Source: Candidatus Gastranaerophilales bacterium (lineage in GTDB: Bacteria; Cyanobacteriota; Vampirovibrionia; Gastranaerophilales; Gastranaerophilaceae). From it: 64,000 bases of DNA. This document shows positions 7,187-16,022 of the stretch, in pieces. The DNA lies in the NCBI GenBank assembly GCA_944326555.1, contig CALVEK010000014.1, positions 1 to 64,000 of the forward strand, in the 5' to 3' direction. The notes beneath the pieces are model-generated. The model had not been told where the DNA came from. It saw only the letters and a program-made list of their open reading frames with translations, and did no database searches. Numbering within the stretch: the stretch's first letter is position 1; each line of letters opens with the position of its first letter. The translations under genes and the position numbers were made by a program.

Positions 7187-8707
7187 TTATTTTTCGTTTT
7201 TTTCTAAGCACTCAATTATGCCATCTATATTGTATTTGTCTGCAATCAGAATTTCAGAAACATTGTAATTATTCAAAGCCTGAGCGCATTTTTGACCAAT
7301 ACATACAACTTTTATCTTGTTATCAAAATCTGTATTAAAGTTGTCAAAAAATGTTGTTACACCTTTTGCACTTCCAAACACTAAATAATCTACATCAAAA
7401 GATTTAATGTTTGAAGCTGATATAATGCTTTTTTTCTCAGTATTTTCTTTTAATTCATATAGTTGAAAATCCTGATACTTAATTTTTGCATCATTTAATG
7501 TGTTTATTAATAAGTCGCTACCTTCTTTTGCTCTAAAAATCAAAACCTTTTCATTTGTTTTTAGCTTTAGCAAGAGTTCTTTTGTTAATGTTTCAGAGTC
7601 AAAATTGTTTGGGATTAAGTCAGCATAAAAACCGTATTCTAAAAGTTTGTCTGCTGTTCCTGAGCCAATCACGGCAAATTTTAAATGTGAGAGTAATCTT
7701 ATATCTTTATGTTCTCTTTTTAATTTTAAGAAAAACTGTTCTATACCGTTTTGGCTTGTAAAAACTATCCAGTTAAACTCGCTAAAATCCGGTAACAGCT
7801 CATCACTGCATACAACATCCAAAAAACCCCAGTCTATAACTTTAGCGTTTTTTTGTTCAATTTTTGCACGGAGTTTTTCTACAAAGCTATTTGTTCCTGT
7901 TACAGCTATTTTTAAATCTTTAAAATTTTTATTCTCCAATGTTTGAGATTCTTCAATATTGTTTGTATTGCTTTTTAAATCAAAATTTACACATTCTCCT
8001 ATAACAATAACTATTGGTGCTTTTAAATTAGTACTTTCCGTTTTAATTGTAATATTACCTATGTTTCCCTTAATAGTTGTCTGTTCTTTTGTGCATCCCT
8101 TAGATATAATCGCACAAGGGGTATTTTCATTCATTCCTGCTGCTATAAAGTTATTCATAATTTCTGCAATATGATGATACCCCATTAAAAAGACAATTGT
8201 ACCGCCCAATTTTGTTAACGCTTGGTAATTAATGGGAGTAACATCTTCATCGTTATTAACTCCAACTGATGAGCCTGTTAAAACGGTAAAATTACGACTC
8301 AAATGTCTATGTGTAACAGGGATTCCTGCTAATTCCGGTACGGCAATTGCTGATGAGATTCCTGGAATAACTTCATATTCTATATTTTCTTGTTCTAAAA
8401 TTTGTGCTTCTTCTGAGCCTCTACCAAATACGAACGGATCGCCACCTTTTAAACGGGCAACAGTTTTCCCCTCTTTTGCGTATCGAACAAGAATTTCATT
8501 TATTTTTTCTTGAGGCATTGATTTTTGATTATAGCGTTTGCCAACATATATTTTTTCAACTGTTTGAGAAAGATTATTAATTATCTTTTCATCCACCAAA
8601 GCATCATAAAAGACAACATCAGAGTCTATAAGTTTTTTTAGACCTCTTAGCGTAATTAAATCTGCTTCGCCACAACCTGCACCAATTAAATAAACTTTAC
8701 CTGTCAT
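7187..8707 (-). CDS. cobA-hemD: fused uroporphyrinogen-III C-methyltransferase / uroporphyrinogen-III synthase
   Basis: The 506-aa protein joins two enzymes. Residues 1-245 are the SAM-dependent methyltransferase (GAGCGEADLITLRG at the start, ARLKGGDPFVFGRG near residue 85, PGISSAIAVPELAGIPVTHR), which makes precorrin-2. Residues ~262-506 are a low-similarity but recognisable HemD (VFTSQNGIEQFF, AVIGSGTADKL, VFGSAKGVTTFF), which closes hydroxymethylbilane to uroporphyrinogen III. Such fusions are common in Clostridia and some other anaerobes. Product flow is HemC to HemD to CobA to SirC, so the fusion couples ring closure directly to the siroheme branch. It sits 12 bp after hemC. Confidence 0.95.
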   Translation of the reverse strand: MTGKVYLIGAGCGEADLITLRGLKKLIDSDVVFYDALVDEKIINNLSQTVEKIYVGKRYNQKSMPQEKINEILVRYAKEGKTVARLKGGDPFVFGRGSEEAQILEQENIEYEVIPGISSAIAVPELAGIPVTHRHLSRNFTVLTGSSVGVNNDEDVTPINYQALTKLGGTIVFLMGYHHIAEIMNNFIAAGMNENTPCAIISKGCTKEQTTIKGNIGNITIKTESTNLKAPIVIVIGECVNFDLKSNTNNIEESQTLENKNFKDLKIAVTGTNSFVEKLRAKIEQKNAKVIDWGFLDVVCSDELLPDFSEFNWIVFTSQNGIEQFFLKLKREHKDIRLLSHLKFAVIGSGTADKLLEYGFYADLIPNNFDSETLTKELLLKLKTNEKVLIFRAKEGSDLLINTLNDAKIKYQDFQLYELKENTEKKSIISASNIKSFDVDYLVFGSAKGVTTFFDNFNTDFDNKIKVVCIGQKCAQALNNYNVSEILIADKYNIDGIIECLEKNEK

Positions 8708-8719
8708 TATCTGATTTTC

Positions 8720-9586
8720 CTATGATTTTATTTGTGATATGAGGTTTGGAATATTTTCTAAGATTTTTGAATAATCTCCATTTGTATTAATTTCCTTACC
8801 TTTGTACATTATTGTCAGCTCAACATTGTTTTTATCAGAAAAATTACTGTAGACACCATTAATATCACTACAGTTTACCTGTAGACATTTTAGAACTTTT
8901 CGCTCTAATTTATATTGCCTAAAAGTTTTATCATCATTAATTTGAGCAATTTCATTTTTATACTTAAAATCGTTTTTAGCCTCAACTGCAATTATACCTT
9001 GACATGCGGCAGGTACTATTTTGTCTGTATTAAAAATACGAAAATCAAATTTCTTATTCAAAGTTTCGGTTATTTTAAGTCTGTCTAATCCTGCTTTGGC
9101 CAATATTATTGCATCGTATTCTCCGTTTTCAAGTTTTTTTAATCTCGTATCAATATTCCCTCTAATCATTTTTATTTGAGCATTAGGAAAATATTTTTGC
9201 ATATAAAAAGATCTTCGAGGGCTGCTGGTACCAATAACTATAGGCTCCTTAATATCTTTTGGGGTAACCAATACATCTCTGGCATCAGCTCTGGTCGGTG
9301 TACAGATTATTTCCAGTCCATCTTTTAGCTCTGAAGGTAAATCTTTTGCACTGTGGACAGCTATGTCAATTTTATTTTGAGCAAGAGCATCTTCAAATTC
9401 ATTGATAAAAAGACCTTTGTCTCCAATTTCGCTTAGAGGTTTATCTAAAATCTTATCCCCAACAGTTCGAATAACAACAATTTCTGTTTGTAAATCAGGA
9501 AAATGTTCTTTCAATGACTTTTCAACTATTTGCGTTTGTTCAATTGCAAGTTTGCTGCCTCTTGTTCCAATTCTTATTGTCTGCAT
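8720..9586 (-). CDS. hemC: hydroxymethylbilane synthase (porphobilinogen deaminase)
   Basis: The 288-aa enzyme polymerises four porphobilinogens. It shows IRIGTRGSKLAIEQT at the N-terminus, VHSAKDLPSEL, GTSSPRRSFY and RGNIDTRLKKLENGEYDAI. The dipyrromethane-anchoring cysteine is probably Cys239 in VNCSDINGVY, aligned with the usual GGCQVPIG. Here the two Gly before the Cys and the following Pro are replaced, a diverged but plausible site. Operon member between sirC and cobA-hemD. Confidence 0.96.
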   Translation of the reverse strand: MQTIRIGTRGSKLAIEQTQIVEKSLKEHFPDLQTEIVVIRTVGDKILDKPLSEIGDKGLFINEFEDALAQNKIDIAVHSAKDLPSELKDGLEIICTPTRADARDVLVTPKDIKEPIVIGTSSPRRSFYMQKYFPNAQIKMIRGNIDTRLKKLENGEYDAIILAKAGLDRLKITETLNKKFDFRIFNTDKIVPAACQGIIAVEAKNDFKYKNEIAQINDDKTFRQYKLERKVLKCLQVNCSDINGVYSNFSDKNNVELTIMYKGKEINTNGDYSKILENIPNLISQIKS

Positions 9587-9607
9587 TAAATATCCGTTTC
9601 TTTTTGA

Positions 9608-10252
9608 TTAATTTTTTAAATATATATCATTAATTAAAACTGTTAACTCCGTTTTTAGTTCTTCTAAGCTGAGATTAAAATTGTGCTTTTGATAGTAGTC
9701 TAAAAGTAAGTGAATAATTTTTGCTCGTATATTTTGTTCTTCTATTTTTAGTTTTAATTCTTGTCTTAGTATCGCAATATTTTCAATAATTTCGTCAATG
9801 TTTTCAGGAATATCGTTTTCTATCATGTTTTTTAAACAAGCTGATAGGTAAGGTGCCTTGCCACTTGTTGTGCAACCTAAAACAAAAGAATCTCTTTTTA
9901 TTAATGCAGGAAAAAGAAAAGAACAATTGTCTACATCATCTACAGAATTCACAAATATATTATTATTTTTACAATTTTGAGCGACAAATTCATTTACAGC
10001 CGAGTCATCTGTTGCAGTAATTGCAATACAAGCGTTTTTAATATCATCGATATCAACCAGTTTTTGTTTGTAGGTTAAATTTTTATTTTGTTCTAAAAGC
10101 ATTGCTAAATCTGTACAAATTTTCGGTGCAACAATCGTTATTTTTGCTTCAAAAGGGATGAGTTTAACAATTTTTCTAAACGCTACATTGCCTCCACCGA
10201 CAACCAGTACATTTTTATCTTTTAAATCAATAAATAATGGAAAATATGACAT
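9608..10252 (-). CDS. precorrin-2 dehydrogenase / sirohydrochlorin ferrochelatase (CysG N-terminal/Met8 type)
   Basis: The 214-aa protein has an N-terminal NAD Rossmann fold (LVVGGGNVAFRKI, residues 16-28, preceded by FPLFIDLKDKN), the ATDDSAVNEFVA loop and VNSVDDVDNCSFLFPA. These are features of SirC/YlnF/CysG-N proteins that oxidise precorrin-2 to sirohydrochlorin. The Met8-type catalytic aspartate (ITATDDS) is present, and some family members also insert iron. No separate SirB chelatase is seen in the window, so this protein may perform both last steps; that is inference. Its ATG shares one base with the hemA stop (TAATG), implying coupling. Confidence 0.9.
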   Translation of the reverse strand: MSYFPLFIDLKDKNVLVVGGGNVAFRKIVKLIPFEAKITIVAPKICTDLAMLLEQNKNLTYKQKLVDIDDIKNACIAITATDDSAVNEFVAQNCKNNNIFVNSVDDVDNCSFLFPALIKRDSFVLGCTTSGKAPYLSACLKNMIENDIPENIDEIIENIAILRQELKLKIEEQNIRAKIIHLLLDYYQKHNFNLSLEELKTELTVLINDIYLKN

Positions 10253-11403
10253 TATATTATACCGTTTCCTTCCTTATCTATTGAGTCTACAACATTTTCA
10301 AAAGATTCTGCATCCAGTTTATTTTTTAATTTCAATAAAATCTTTTCTAATGAAAAATCTCTATGTTTCAAATCTTCTGCTTTAATTTTATCTAACGCAT
10401 TATGATAAATTACATTTTTATATGTTTTTTGTAATTCTTGATTCAAAATATTGTGTGCATCACAAACAGCCTTTTCTTTTTTTGAATTATTGTTTTTAAC
10501 TATTTCTTTAAAATAATCTATTGTAATCAGTCTGCAATTTTCAATTTTAGAAATTTCTCTATCAATATCATAGGGTGCAGCTAAATCAATAAAAAGCATT
10601 TTCTTTGACGACTTATTTAAAAGGGTGTCCTTGTAATTTAGCGTATAATGAGGGCTGTTTGTTGCTGAAATTACTACATCTGCATTTTTTAAACAGTCAA
10701 ATCTTTGTGAATAATCTATTACAGAAATTTTATCCGTAAAATTAACCGCATTACCGTGCGCTCTTTGTGTTGCGATAATTTTTATGTTCAAATTTTTACT
10801 TAAAATATTTTTTATAATAGATGAACCAATCTTTCCGCTGGCACCGATTATTAAAACACAAGGCGCACTAACATTATTCTCTTGTATAAAATTTTTAATT
10901 TCACTACAAGCTAAAGTTGCGTATGAAATTGCTGTTTTTGAAATTTCTGTTTGTGTTTTGATTTTTTTTGCACATGACAATGCACTTAGAAAAGAGGTGT
11001 TTAGTTCATATCCTGTTCTCTTTTCTTGTAATGAATCTAAATAGGTTTGCCTAACCTGTGAAAGTATTTCATTTTCACCCAAAATCATAGAATCAAGTCC
11101 GCAAGTTACTTTAAAAATATGCTCAATTGCGCTTTGTTTTTCGTAGTATCTTGCATATTTTCTTATTTCCGTAATAGAAAGATTCACCTTTTTTGATAGC
11201 AAATTCTCAAGAACATCAAATTTACAATTCTCTGCTTCAACGTAAATTTCTGTTCGATTGCAAGTTGTCAAAATAATACATTTTGCATCTGTTATAAATT
11301 CACTTAACTGAGATAAGAAATCTTGCTTTTCTGAATTTGTAAATGCAAATTTATTTCTAATTTCTTCCGGAGCCGTTTTGAAACTTATGCTTATGCATTT
11401 CAA
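10252..11403 (-). CDS. hemA: glutamyl-tRNA reductase
   Basis: The 383-aa enzyme reduces glutamyl-tRNA to glutamate-1-semialdehyde, the first committed C5 step. The active-site Cys48 is in TTCNRTEIYVEAE, followed by GLDSMILGENEILSQVRQ and the NADPH loop IGASGKIGSSII. The start is TTG: AAGGAG lies 9 bp upstream and the TTGA overlap with the reductase stop leaves no better start. The C-terminal dimerisation helix is shorter than in E. coli (418 aa) but present. Having hemA next to the siroheme-dependent reductase suggests pathway entry is co-regulated with the apoenzyme. Confidence 0.96.
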   Translation of the reverse strand: MKCISISFKTAPEEIRNKFAFTNSEKQDFLSQLSEFITDAKCIILTTCNRTEIYVEAENCKFDVLENLLSKKVNLSITEIRKYARYYEKQSAIEHIFKVTCGLDSMILGENEILSQVRQTYLDSLQEKRTGYELNTSFLSALSCAKKIKTQTEISKTAISYATLACSEIKNFIQENNVSAPCVLIIGASGKIGSSIIKNILSKNLNIKIIATQRAHGNAVNFTDKISVIDYSQRFDCLKNADVVISATNSPHYTLNYKDTLLNKSSKKMLFIDLAAPYDIDREISKIENCRLITIDYFKEIVKNNNSKKEKAVCDAHNILNQELQKTYKNVIYHNALDKIKAEDLKHRDFSLEKILLKLKNKLDAESFENVVDSIDKEGNGII

Positions 11404-12959
11404 ATTAAATACTCCTTGATAATGTCTATAAAACGACTTTCATTATCAGTTACCCAATTTTCAAAAGTAGAGTCTGAAGATTGAATTTCTTTTCCTAATT
11501 TTCTCAGCATTTCAGGAATATTGTCAGCTGCAACAGTACCAAGGACTTCGCCAAAACGTTCTTTTCCTTGTATTTCATTACCACCGTAAAAGACATCAAA
11601 AACGTCAGTGAGTACGTTATCTACTTTTTTCTTTCCGCCTTTAAAACCAATTCGTCCTGTTTGATGCGCTGCACATGATGATTGGCAACCTGAAATACAC
11701 AATTTAGGTAACACTCCGTTTTTAAAGTTTTCTTCTTTATCAACATCAATAATTTTTCTCAACAATCCGCTTGAATCAGCAATACCTTGTTGACAAATTG
11801 TTGCCCCAACACAGCTTACAGATTCTTGTAATTCTGTATGAGCATTATTGCTGTTTATTATATCCAAAACTTTATTTGCTTCATCTGCAGTGAGATTAAT
11901 GATGTACATTTCTTCTTTTGTTGAAAGTCTCACTTCAACATCTTCTAAAGATGAAATTAAGTTGTACAAATCCTTTAGTACTTGAACAGATGGATTGCCG
12001 AGAGGAGGATGGTATTTTACTGCATACAAACCATCTTGCTTTTGTTCTATTACATTATTTTCGATTTTTGCAAATTCTCCGTTACCTTGTTTTGTGATTG
12101 AAGTAGTTTCAACACTACATGTCAAATCTTCTGTTTGCTTTAAAGATTCTAAAATAGTGTTAAATTCTGATAAGTAAGTTTCTTCACCAATAGTTTTTGG
12201 CATATATCTTGTTCTTGCTTTAGCTCTGTTATCATAGTTGCCGTGTTTCATAAACATACGAACCATAGTTGCAATGTAATATAAAATATCTTGAGGTTCT
12301 ATATTCTCAGCAGTCTTAACTCCTAATTCCGGATTTACTCCCAAGCCTCCTGCTGTATATAAATCAAATTTACCGTTATCTTTTGCTACAAACCCCATAT
12401 CTCTGTATGTAGCGTGTACTATGTTTTTAGAAGTGTTAGAAAAACCAACTTTTAGTTTTCTTGGCAATTTAATTGTTCCAATCAAATTTAACAAAAAATT
12501 AGAAGCTGCTTTAGCGTATGGTATAACATCAAAAAATTCACCTTTTTCAACACCTGATAAGGGTGAACACAAGACATTTCTTGGGTTATCGCCGCCACCT
12601 CCTCGTGTGATAATATTGGCATCAAATGCTTCTAACATTAAAGCTGGTATTACTTGTGGTTCTAAATTATGAAGTTGTATTGATTGGTTTGTTGTTATAT
12701 GGACATTTTGTATATTGTATTTTTCTATGCTATCTATTAAGAATTTGAATTTTTCAAAATCTAATACCCCGGCAGGAATCCTTAACCTGAGCATACCTGT
12801 TTTGTGCCCGCGTTCAGAGTATGTTCCAAAACCACCTGATATTGATTTGTACTCTGCTATTGATAGTTCACCGTTGTAATATTTTTTGCAAATTTCTGCA
12901 AATTCTTTGATTTCGGTTCTCATATCTTTTTTTTCTTCGCAAGCAAAAGTTGATGTCAT
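11400..12959 (-). CDS. ferredoxin-type sulfite/nitrite reductase, siroheme [4Fe-4S] hemoprotein
   Basis: The 519-aa protein has two half-repeats of the nitrite/sulfite reductase fold. Siroheme-facing basic motifs lie in VHITTNQSIQLHN and TRGGGGDNPRNVLCSP. The siroheme-[4Fe-4S] ligands are CVGATIC (near residue 382) and CISGCQSSC (near 420), the C-x5-C and C-x3-C pattern. The family reduces sulfite to sulfide or nitrite to ammonia with six electrons from ferredoxin. Sequence alone does not settle which, but the neighbouring asr remnant favours sulfite. First gene of the operon that makes its own cofactor; it overlaps hemA by 4 bp. A second in-frame Met at residue 13 is an alternative start. 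Confidence 0.9.
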   Translation of the reverse strand: MTSTFACEEKKDMRTEIKEFAEICKKYYNGELSIAEYKSISGGFGTYSERGHKTGMLRLRIPAGVLDFEKFKFLIDSIEKYNIQNVHITTNQSIQLHNLEPQVIPALMLEAFDANIITRGGGGDNPRNVLCSPLSGVEKGEFFDVIPYAKAASNFLLNLIGTIKLPRKLKVGFSNTSKNIVHATYRDMGFVAKDNGKFDLYTAGGLGVNPELGVKTAENIEPQDILYYIATMVRMFMKHGNYDNRAKARTRYMPKTIGEETYLSEFNTILESLKQTEDLTCSVETTSITKQGNGEFAKIENNVIEQKQDGLYAVKYHPPLGNPSVQVLKDLYNLISSLEDVEVRLSTKEEMYIINLTADEANKVLDIINSNNAHTELQESVSCVGATICQQGIADSSGLLRKIIDVDKEENFKNGVLPKLCISGCQSSCAAHQTGRIGFKGGKKKVDNVLTDVFDVFYGGNEIQGKERFGEVLGTVAADNIPEMLRKLGKEIQSSDSTFENWVTDNESRFIDIIKEYLI

Positions 12960-13112
12960 AATATTAAAGCTCTATTACTGTATTATTAAATTTTACAGCA
13001 AATCAACAATATTTATATTAAATATTTCTAAAGATTAATATTGAATAAATATTTTGACGCAAAAAGATTTTAATATTAAACTCGTATAATAATATTATTT
13101 CTGGAGTTTGTT

Positions 13113-14401
13113 ATGGGTTATAAATTTAATACAGAAAATGCTGATAATCAGTTATTATCACTTTTTGATAAATATGACATATATGCGCCCAAAAGGTTTC
13201 CAAAGCAAGGAAGGTATTCTGATACAGATATAATCAGATATGCAAAAATTAAAAGCCTAAACGAGATAGAGTTTTTCAAAAAAGTGATTATTCTGCAAAA
13301 GAAGTGCTAACACCAATAAATGAAACTCTTTTTTATTTTGTAGAAAATGACTTTAAAGAAAGTTCTGCTCCTCAAAAACCGATTTTGTTGTTTGCCAGAC
13401 CTTGTGATATTAATGCAATTCAAGTACAAAGCAAAATCTATGAAGAAAACGGTGAATTTTTGGATATCTATTTTTCAAGAATTAAAAATAATTTAAAATT
13501 TGTATTGATGGATTGTAACGGCGGTGATGATACTTGCTTTTGTGTAAGTATGGACTCTAACACTACTAATAATTGGTCGATAGCTATTAAACGAGTTGAA
13601 AATGAATATTTGCTATGTGTTAAAGATAACGAGTTTTTACCCTGTTTCGAAAATTGCGAACAAGCTGAATACGAACCCGAATTTGTTCATCAAAACAGTA
13701 TTTCTGTTCATGTTAATGAAATTCCTAACAAAGATGTTTTGAACAAACTAAAACAGCACCCGTTATGGAATGAGTATGATAAAAGATGCATTGCTTGTGG
13801 AAGTTGCACTGTTTGTTGTCCAACTTGTACCTGTTTTACAACAAAAGACATTATTTTCAGTGAAAATCCAAAAGTAGGAGAAAGAAAAAGAGTCTACGCA
13901 TCTTGTCAGATAGAAGGCTTTGACAAAATGGCAGGTCAAAAAGAAATAAGAAATAAAGCGTCAGAAAGAATGCGCTACAAGCTGCTGCATAAATTCCACG
14001 ATTATAAAGAAAGATTTAAGATAAGGCACATGTGTGTTGGCTGTGGTGAGTGCGTAAGAGCCTGTCCGACAAGTGCTTGGACAAGGAAAGAAACACCTTT
14101 TTATCGAGTTATTCTCGGTGGAAGAACAGGTCGCCAAACTCCACGAGCAGGTAAAATGTTTTTAAACTGGGCAACAGAAGATGTTATTTTAAACACACTA
14201 AAAAATTGGCAAAAATTTTCAGCGTACGTAATGGATAACAAGCCTGAATACCTTCATGGCGGACATTTAATAGATAGAGCAGGATACAAAAAATTTAAGG
14301 AAATTATTTTAGATGGTGTAAAGTTAAATCCTGAATGTTTGGTTGCCGAAAATATTTTTTGGAATGAAACAGAGTATAGATCAAATTTTAATGTTAAATA
14401 A
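13113..14401 (+). pseudogene. asrA-asrC fusion remnant of anaerobic sulfite reductase, with frameshift
   Basis: The 5' part is anaerobic sulfite reductase subunit A: an N-terminal segment to about 13277 in one frame (KRFPKQGRYSDTDIIRY). After the A6 tract 13278-13283 the frame moves by -1 and continues as SDYSAKEVLTPINETLFYF, LLFARPCDINAIQ, then a first ferredoxin motif CIACGSCTVCCPTCTC near 13786. At the second ferredoxin motif (14030-14065, CVGCGECVRACP) the sequence stops matching AsrA. It becomes the C-terminus of AsrC: TSAW, GGRTGRQTPRAGK, FLNWATEDVI, YLHGGHLIDRAGY, GVKLNPECLVAE. The AsrA tail, all of AsrB and the siroheme-binding part of AsrC are absent. SD is GGAG 7 bp before ATG. From the ATG-less codon at 13304 on, 365 codons are intact. 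Confidence 0.85.
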
Positions 14402-14452
14402 TGGTAGATTAATAAATATCACTGAAATTTTTAATATAAATATTTGATTATA

Positions 14453-15397
14453 TTAAATTGATTTGTAAACCAATTCTAAGTTATCTATATCAATAAATTT
14501 TTTGTATTCATAAGGGATATTTACGCTTAATTCGCTTTTGTTTTCATAATTTTCCAGAGAATTTGAGTAAATAAAACTATCATCAAGTTTTATTTTATAA
14601 TTTCCGGGAGAAATTGTAGAATAGTTCCCAGTAATTAATTCTGTAACAGTTGGATTACCTTTAGCTATGACATATTGTTTGTTAGGCAAAATTTCTATTT
14701 GAGAAGACTCATATTCTGTTACATTTTTTGATACGCCTGTGATTTGGAAATAATATTTGCCAATTAAGTTTCCTAAATTGGATGTATCTAGTATTAATTT
14801 CTATTTATCATTTGATTTAATTAAAATCTGCGCAGAGGTAACGTTTGAAATATTTGTATTGGTTTCAAATATGTTATCAGGAGTTAATTTAATATTTACG
14901 GGATTTGTAATGCTCGAAACTTCTTGTTTTGTCGGTATTGTAAAAGACAAATTATAGACAGTATTATATGTAAATAAAGCCGTTTGAGTTTGGAATTGTA
15001 ACCTTGTGGAATAATTACCTGGTGGTAGAACTCCAATATTTTTGATTATACAATTATAGTTTTTTGTATATCCCCAAAATTGTAATCCAGATATAGACAA
15101 TAATGTAATTTGAGAATTCGGCTGCATTTGAAATTCATTTTCACCATCATTTAAATACAATTGATCTATAGGAATTCTATAATTTGGATTCGAACTATTT
15201 GAAATAAAAGAATCTAAGGTTCTAACCTTAATCAGAAATTGCAGACTTATAAACGAATCTTCTTGTACCTGAATTTGTCTTGCAATTTGATTAGCTGAAA
15301 TTATTGTGTCTCCCAGATTTTTGACTAATACATTTGCCAAAACCGGAGTTTTAATTTGAATTAATATAAAAAATAAAAGAATTAATATTTTTTTCAT
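14453..15397 (-). pseudogene. secreted protein gene interrupted by an in-frame amber codon
   Basis: The ATG at 15397 starts a signal peptide (KKILILLFFILIQ... PVLA, cleavage near residue 21) followed by a beta-rich domain of about 175 residues. A TAG at 14801-14803 stops it after 198 aa (QILIKSNDK). The same frame then continues without further stops for 115 codons to 14453 (starting KLILDTSNLGNLIGKYYFQI), so the undamaged protein would be about 314 aa. TAG is an ordinary stop here: lepA and others end with it. I do not recognise the family. It is divergent from two further secreted protein genes, suggesting one surface-structure locus. Nonsense mutation is the likely explanation; suppression is possible. 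Confidence 0.7.
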
Positions 15398-15533
15398 TTC
15401 GACCTCAACAAAAAAATTTATGAGGTTTGAATGTTTATTTATATTCTCCTAATGTATTATACTTGGGTTAAATTTTAAATATATTCATTGAGTTAATGGA
15501 AAAATTTTTCATTTTTTATAAAGTAACATTGTT

Positions 15534-16022
15534 ATGGATGTTTTAAAAAAAATAATAATTTTAAGTATATTACTAGGACAAATTAATTATGCAGTATTTG
15601 CAGCAAACCAAGCTCAGCAAATTTTAACAACTAATTTGCTTGAAGTTTTAGAAATTGAAAAAATTATAGTTGAGGATGTCGAACACGAAAGAGATGCTCC
15701 TCTTCCTAATGTTAAAATTACAGATACTAATTTTTTCAGTAATGAAAGTACGATTTTAACAATGACACCTTTACAGGTAAAAATTCATACAAATTTATCT
15801 ACACCAATTATCGTAAATGCGCAATTTACTGAATTAAAGCATATTGCAAATCCTTATAAATTTTCGGATTTCAATTTATCAATATCACCAACTTCATATA
15901 CTATAACTAATCCTTATGATCACGTTGTTTCCGATACATTTGTTCCTTATGCTGTAATAAAACCTGATACAGTTTTGGGAGATTATGTTGGAACCTTAAT
16001 TTTTACATTAGGTGTTTTATGA
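15534..16022 (+). CDS. hypothetical secreted protein, surface-locus subunit
   Basis: The 162-aa protein has a signal peptide (residues 1-24, ending VFAANQ) and a beta-rich mature part. The C-terminus ends VLGDYVGTLIFTLGVL, an alternating hydrophobic strand of the kind that ends many fimbrial-type and secreted beta-sandwich subunits. This is a structural resemblance only, and I do not recognise a named family. Its stop overlaps the next start (ATGA, 16019-16022), so the two are translationally coupled. No clear Shine-Dalgarno precedes the ATG. Confidence 0.6.
   Translation: MDVLKKIIILSILLGQINYAVFAANQAQQILTTNLLEVLEIEKIIVEDVEHERDAPLPNVKITDTNFFSNESTILTMTPLQVKIHTNLSTPIIVNAQFTELKHIANPYKFSDFNLSISPTSYTITNPYDHVVSDTFVPYAVIKPDTVLGDYVGTLIFTLGVL

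Noticed and set aside
12960-13112. TATAAT at 13085 as a full promoter for the asr fusion
   Set aside because: The nearest TTGACG is 25 bp away, too far for a -35, so I did not list it as a promoter.
14453-15397. TAG recoding (alternative genetic code)
   Set aside because: lepA and other intact genes in the window end in TAG, so it is an ordinary stop here.
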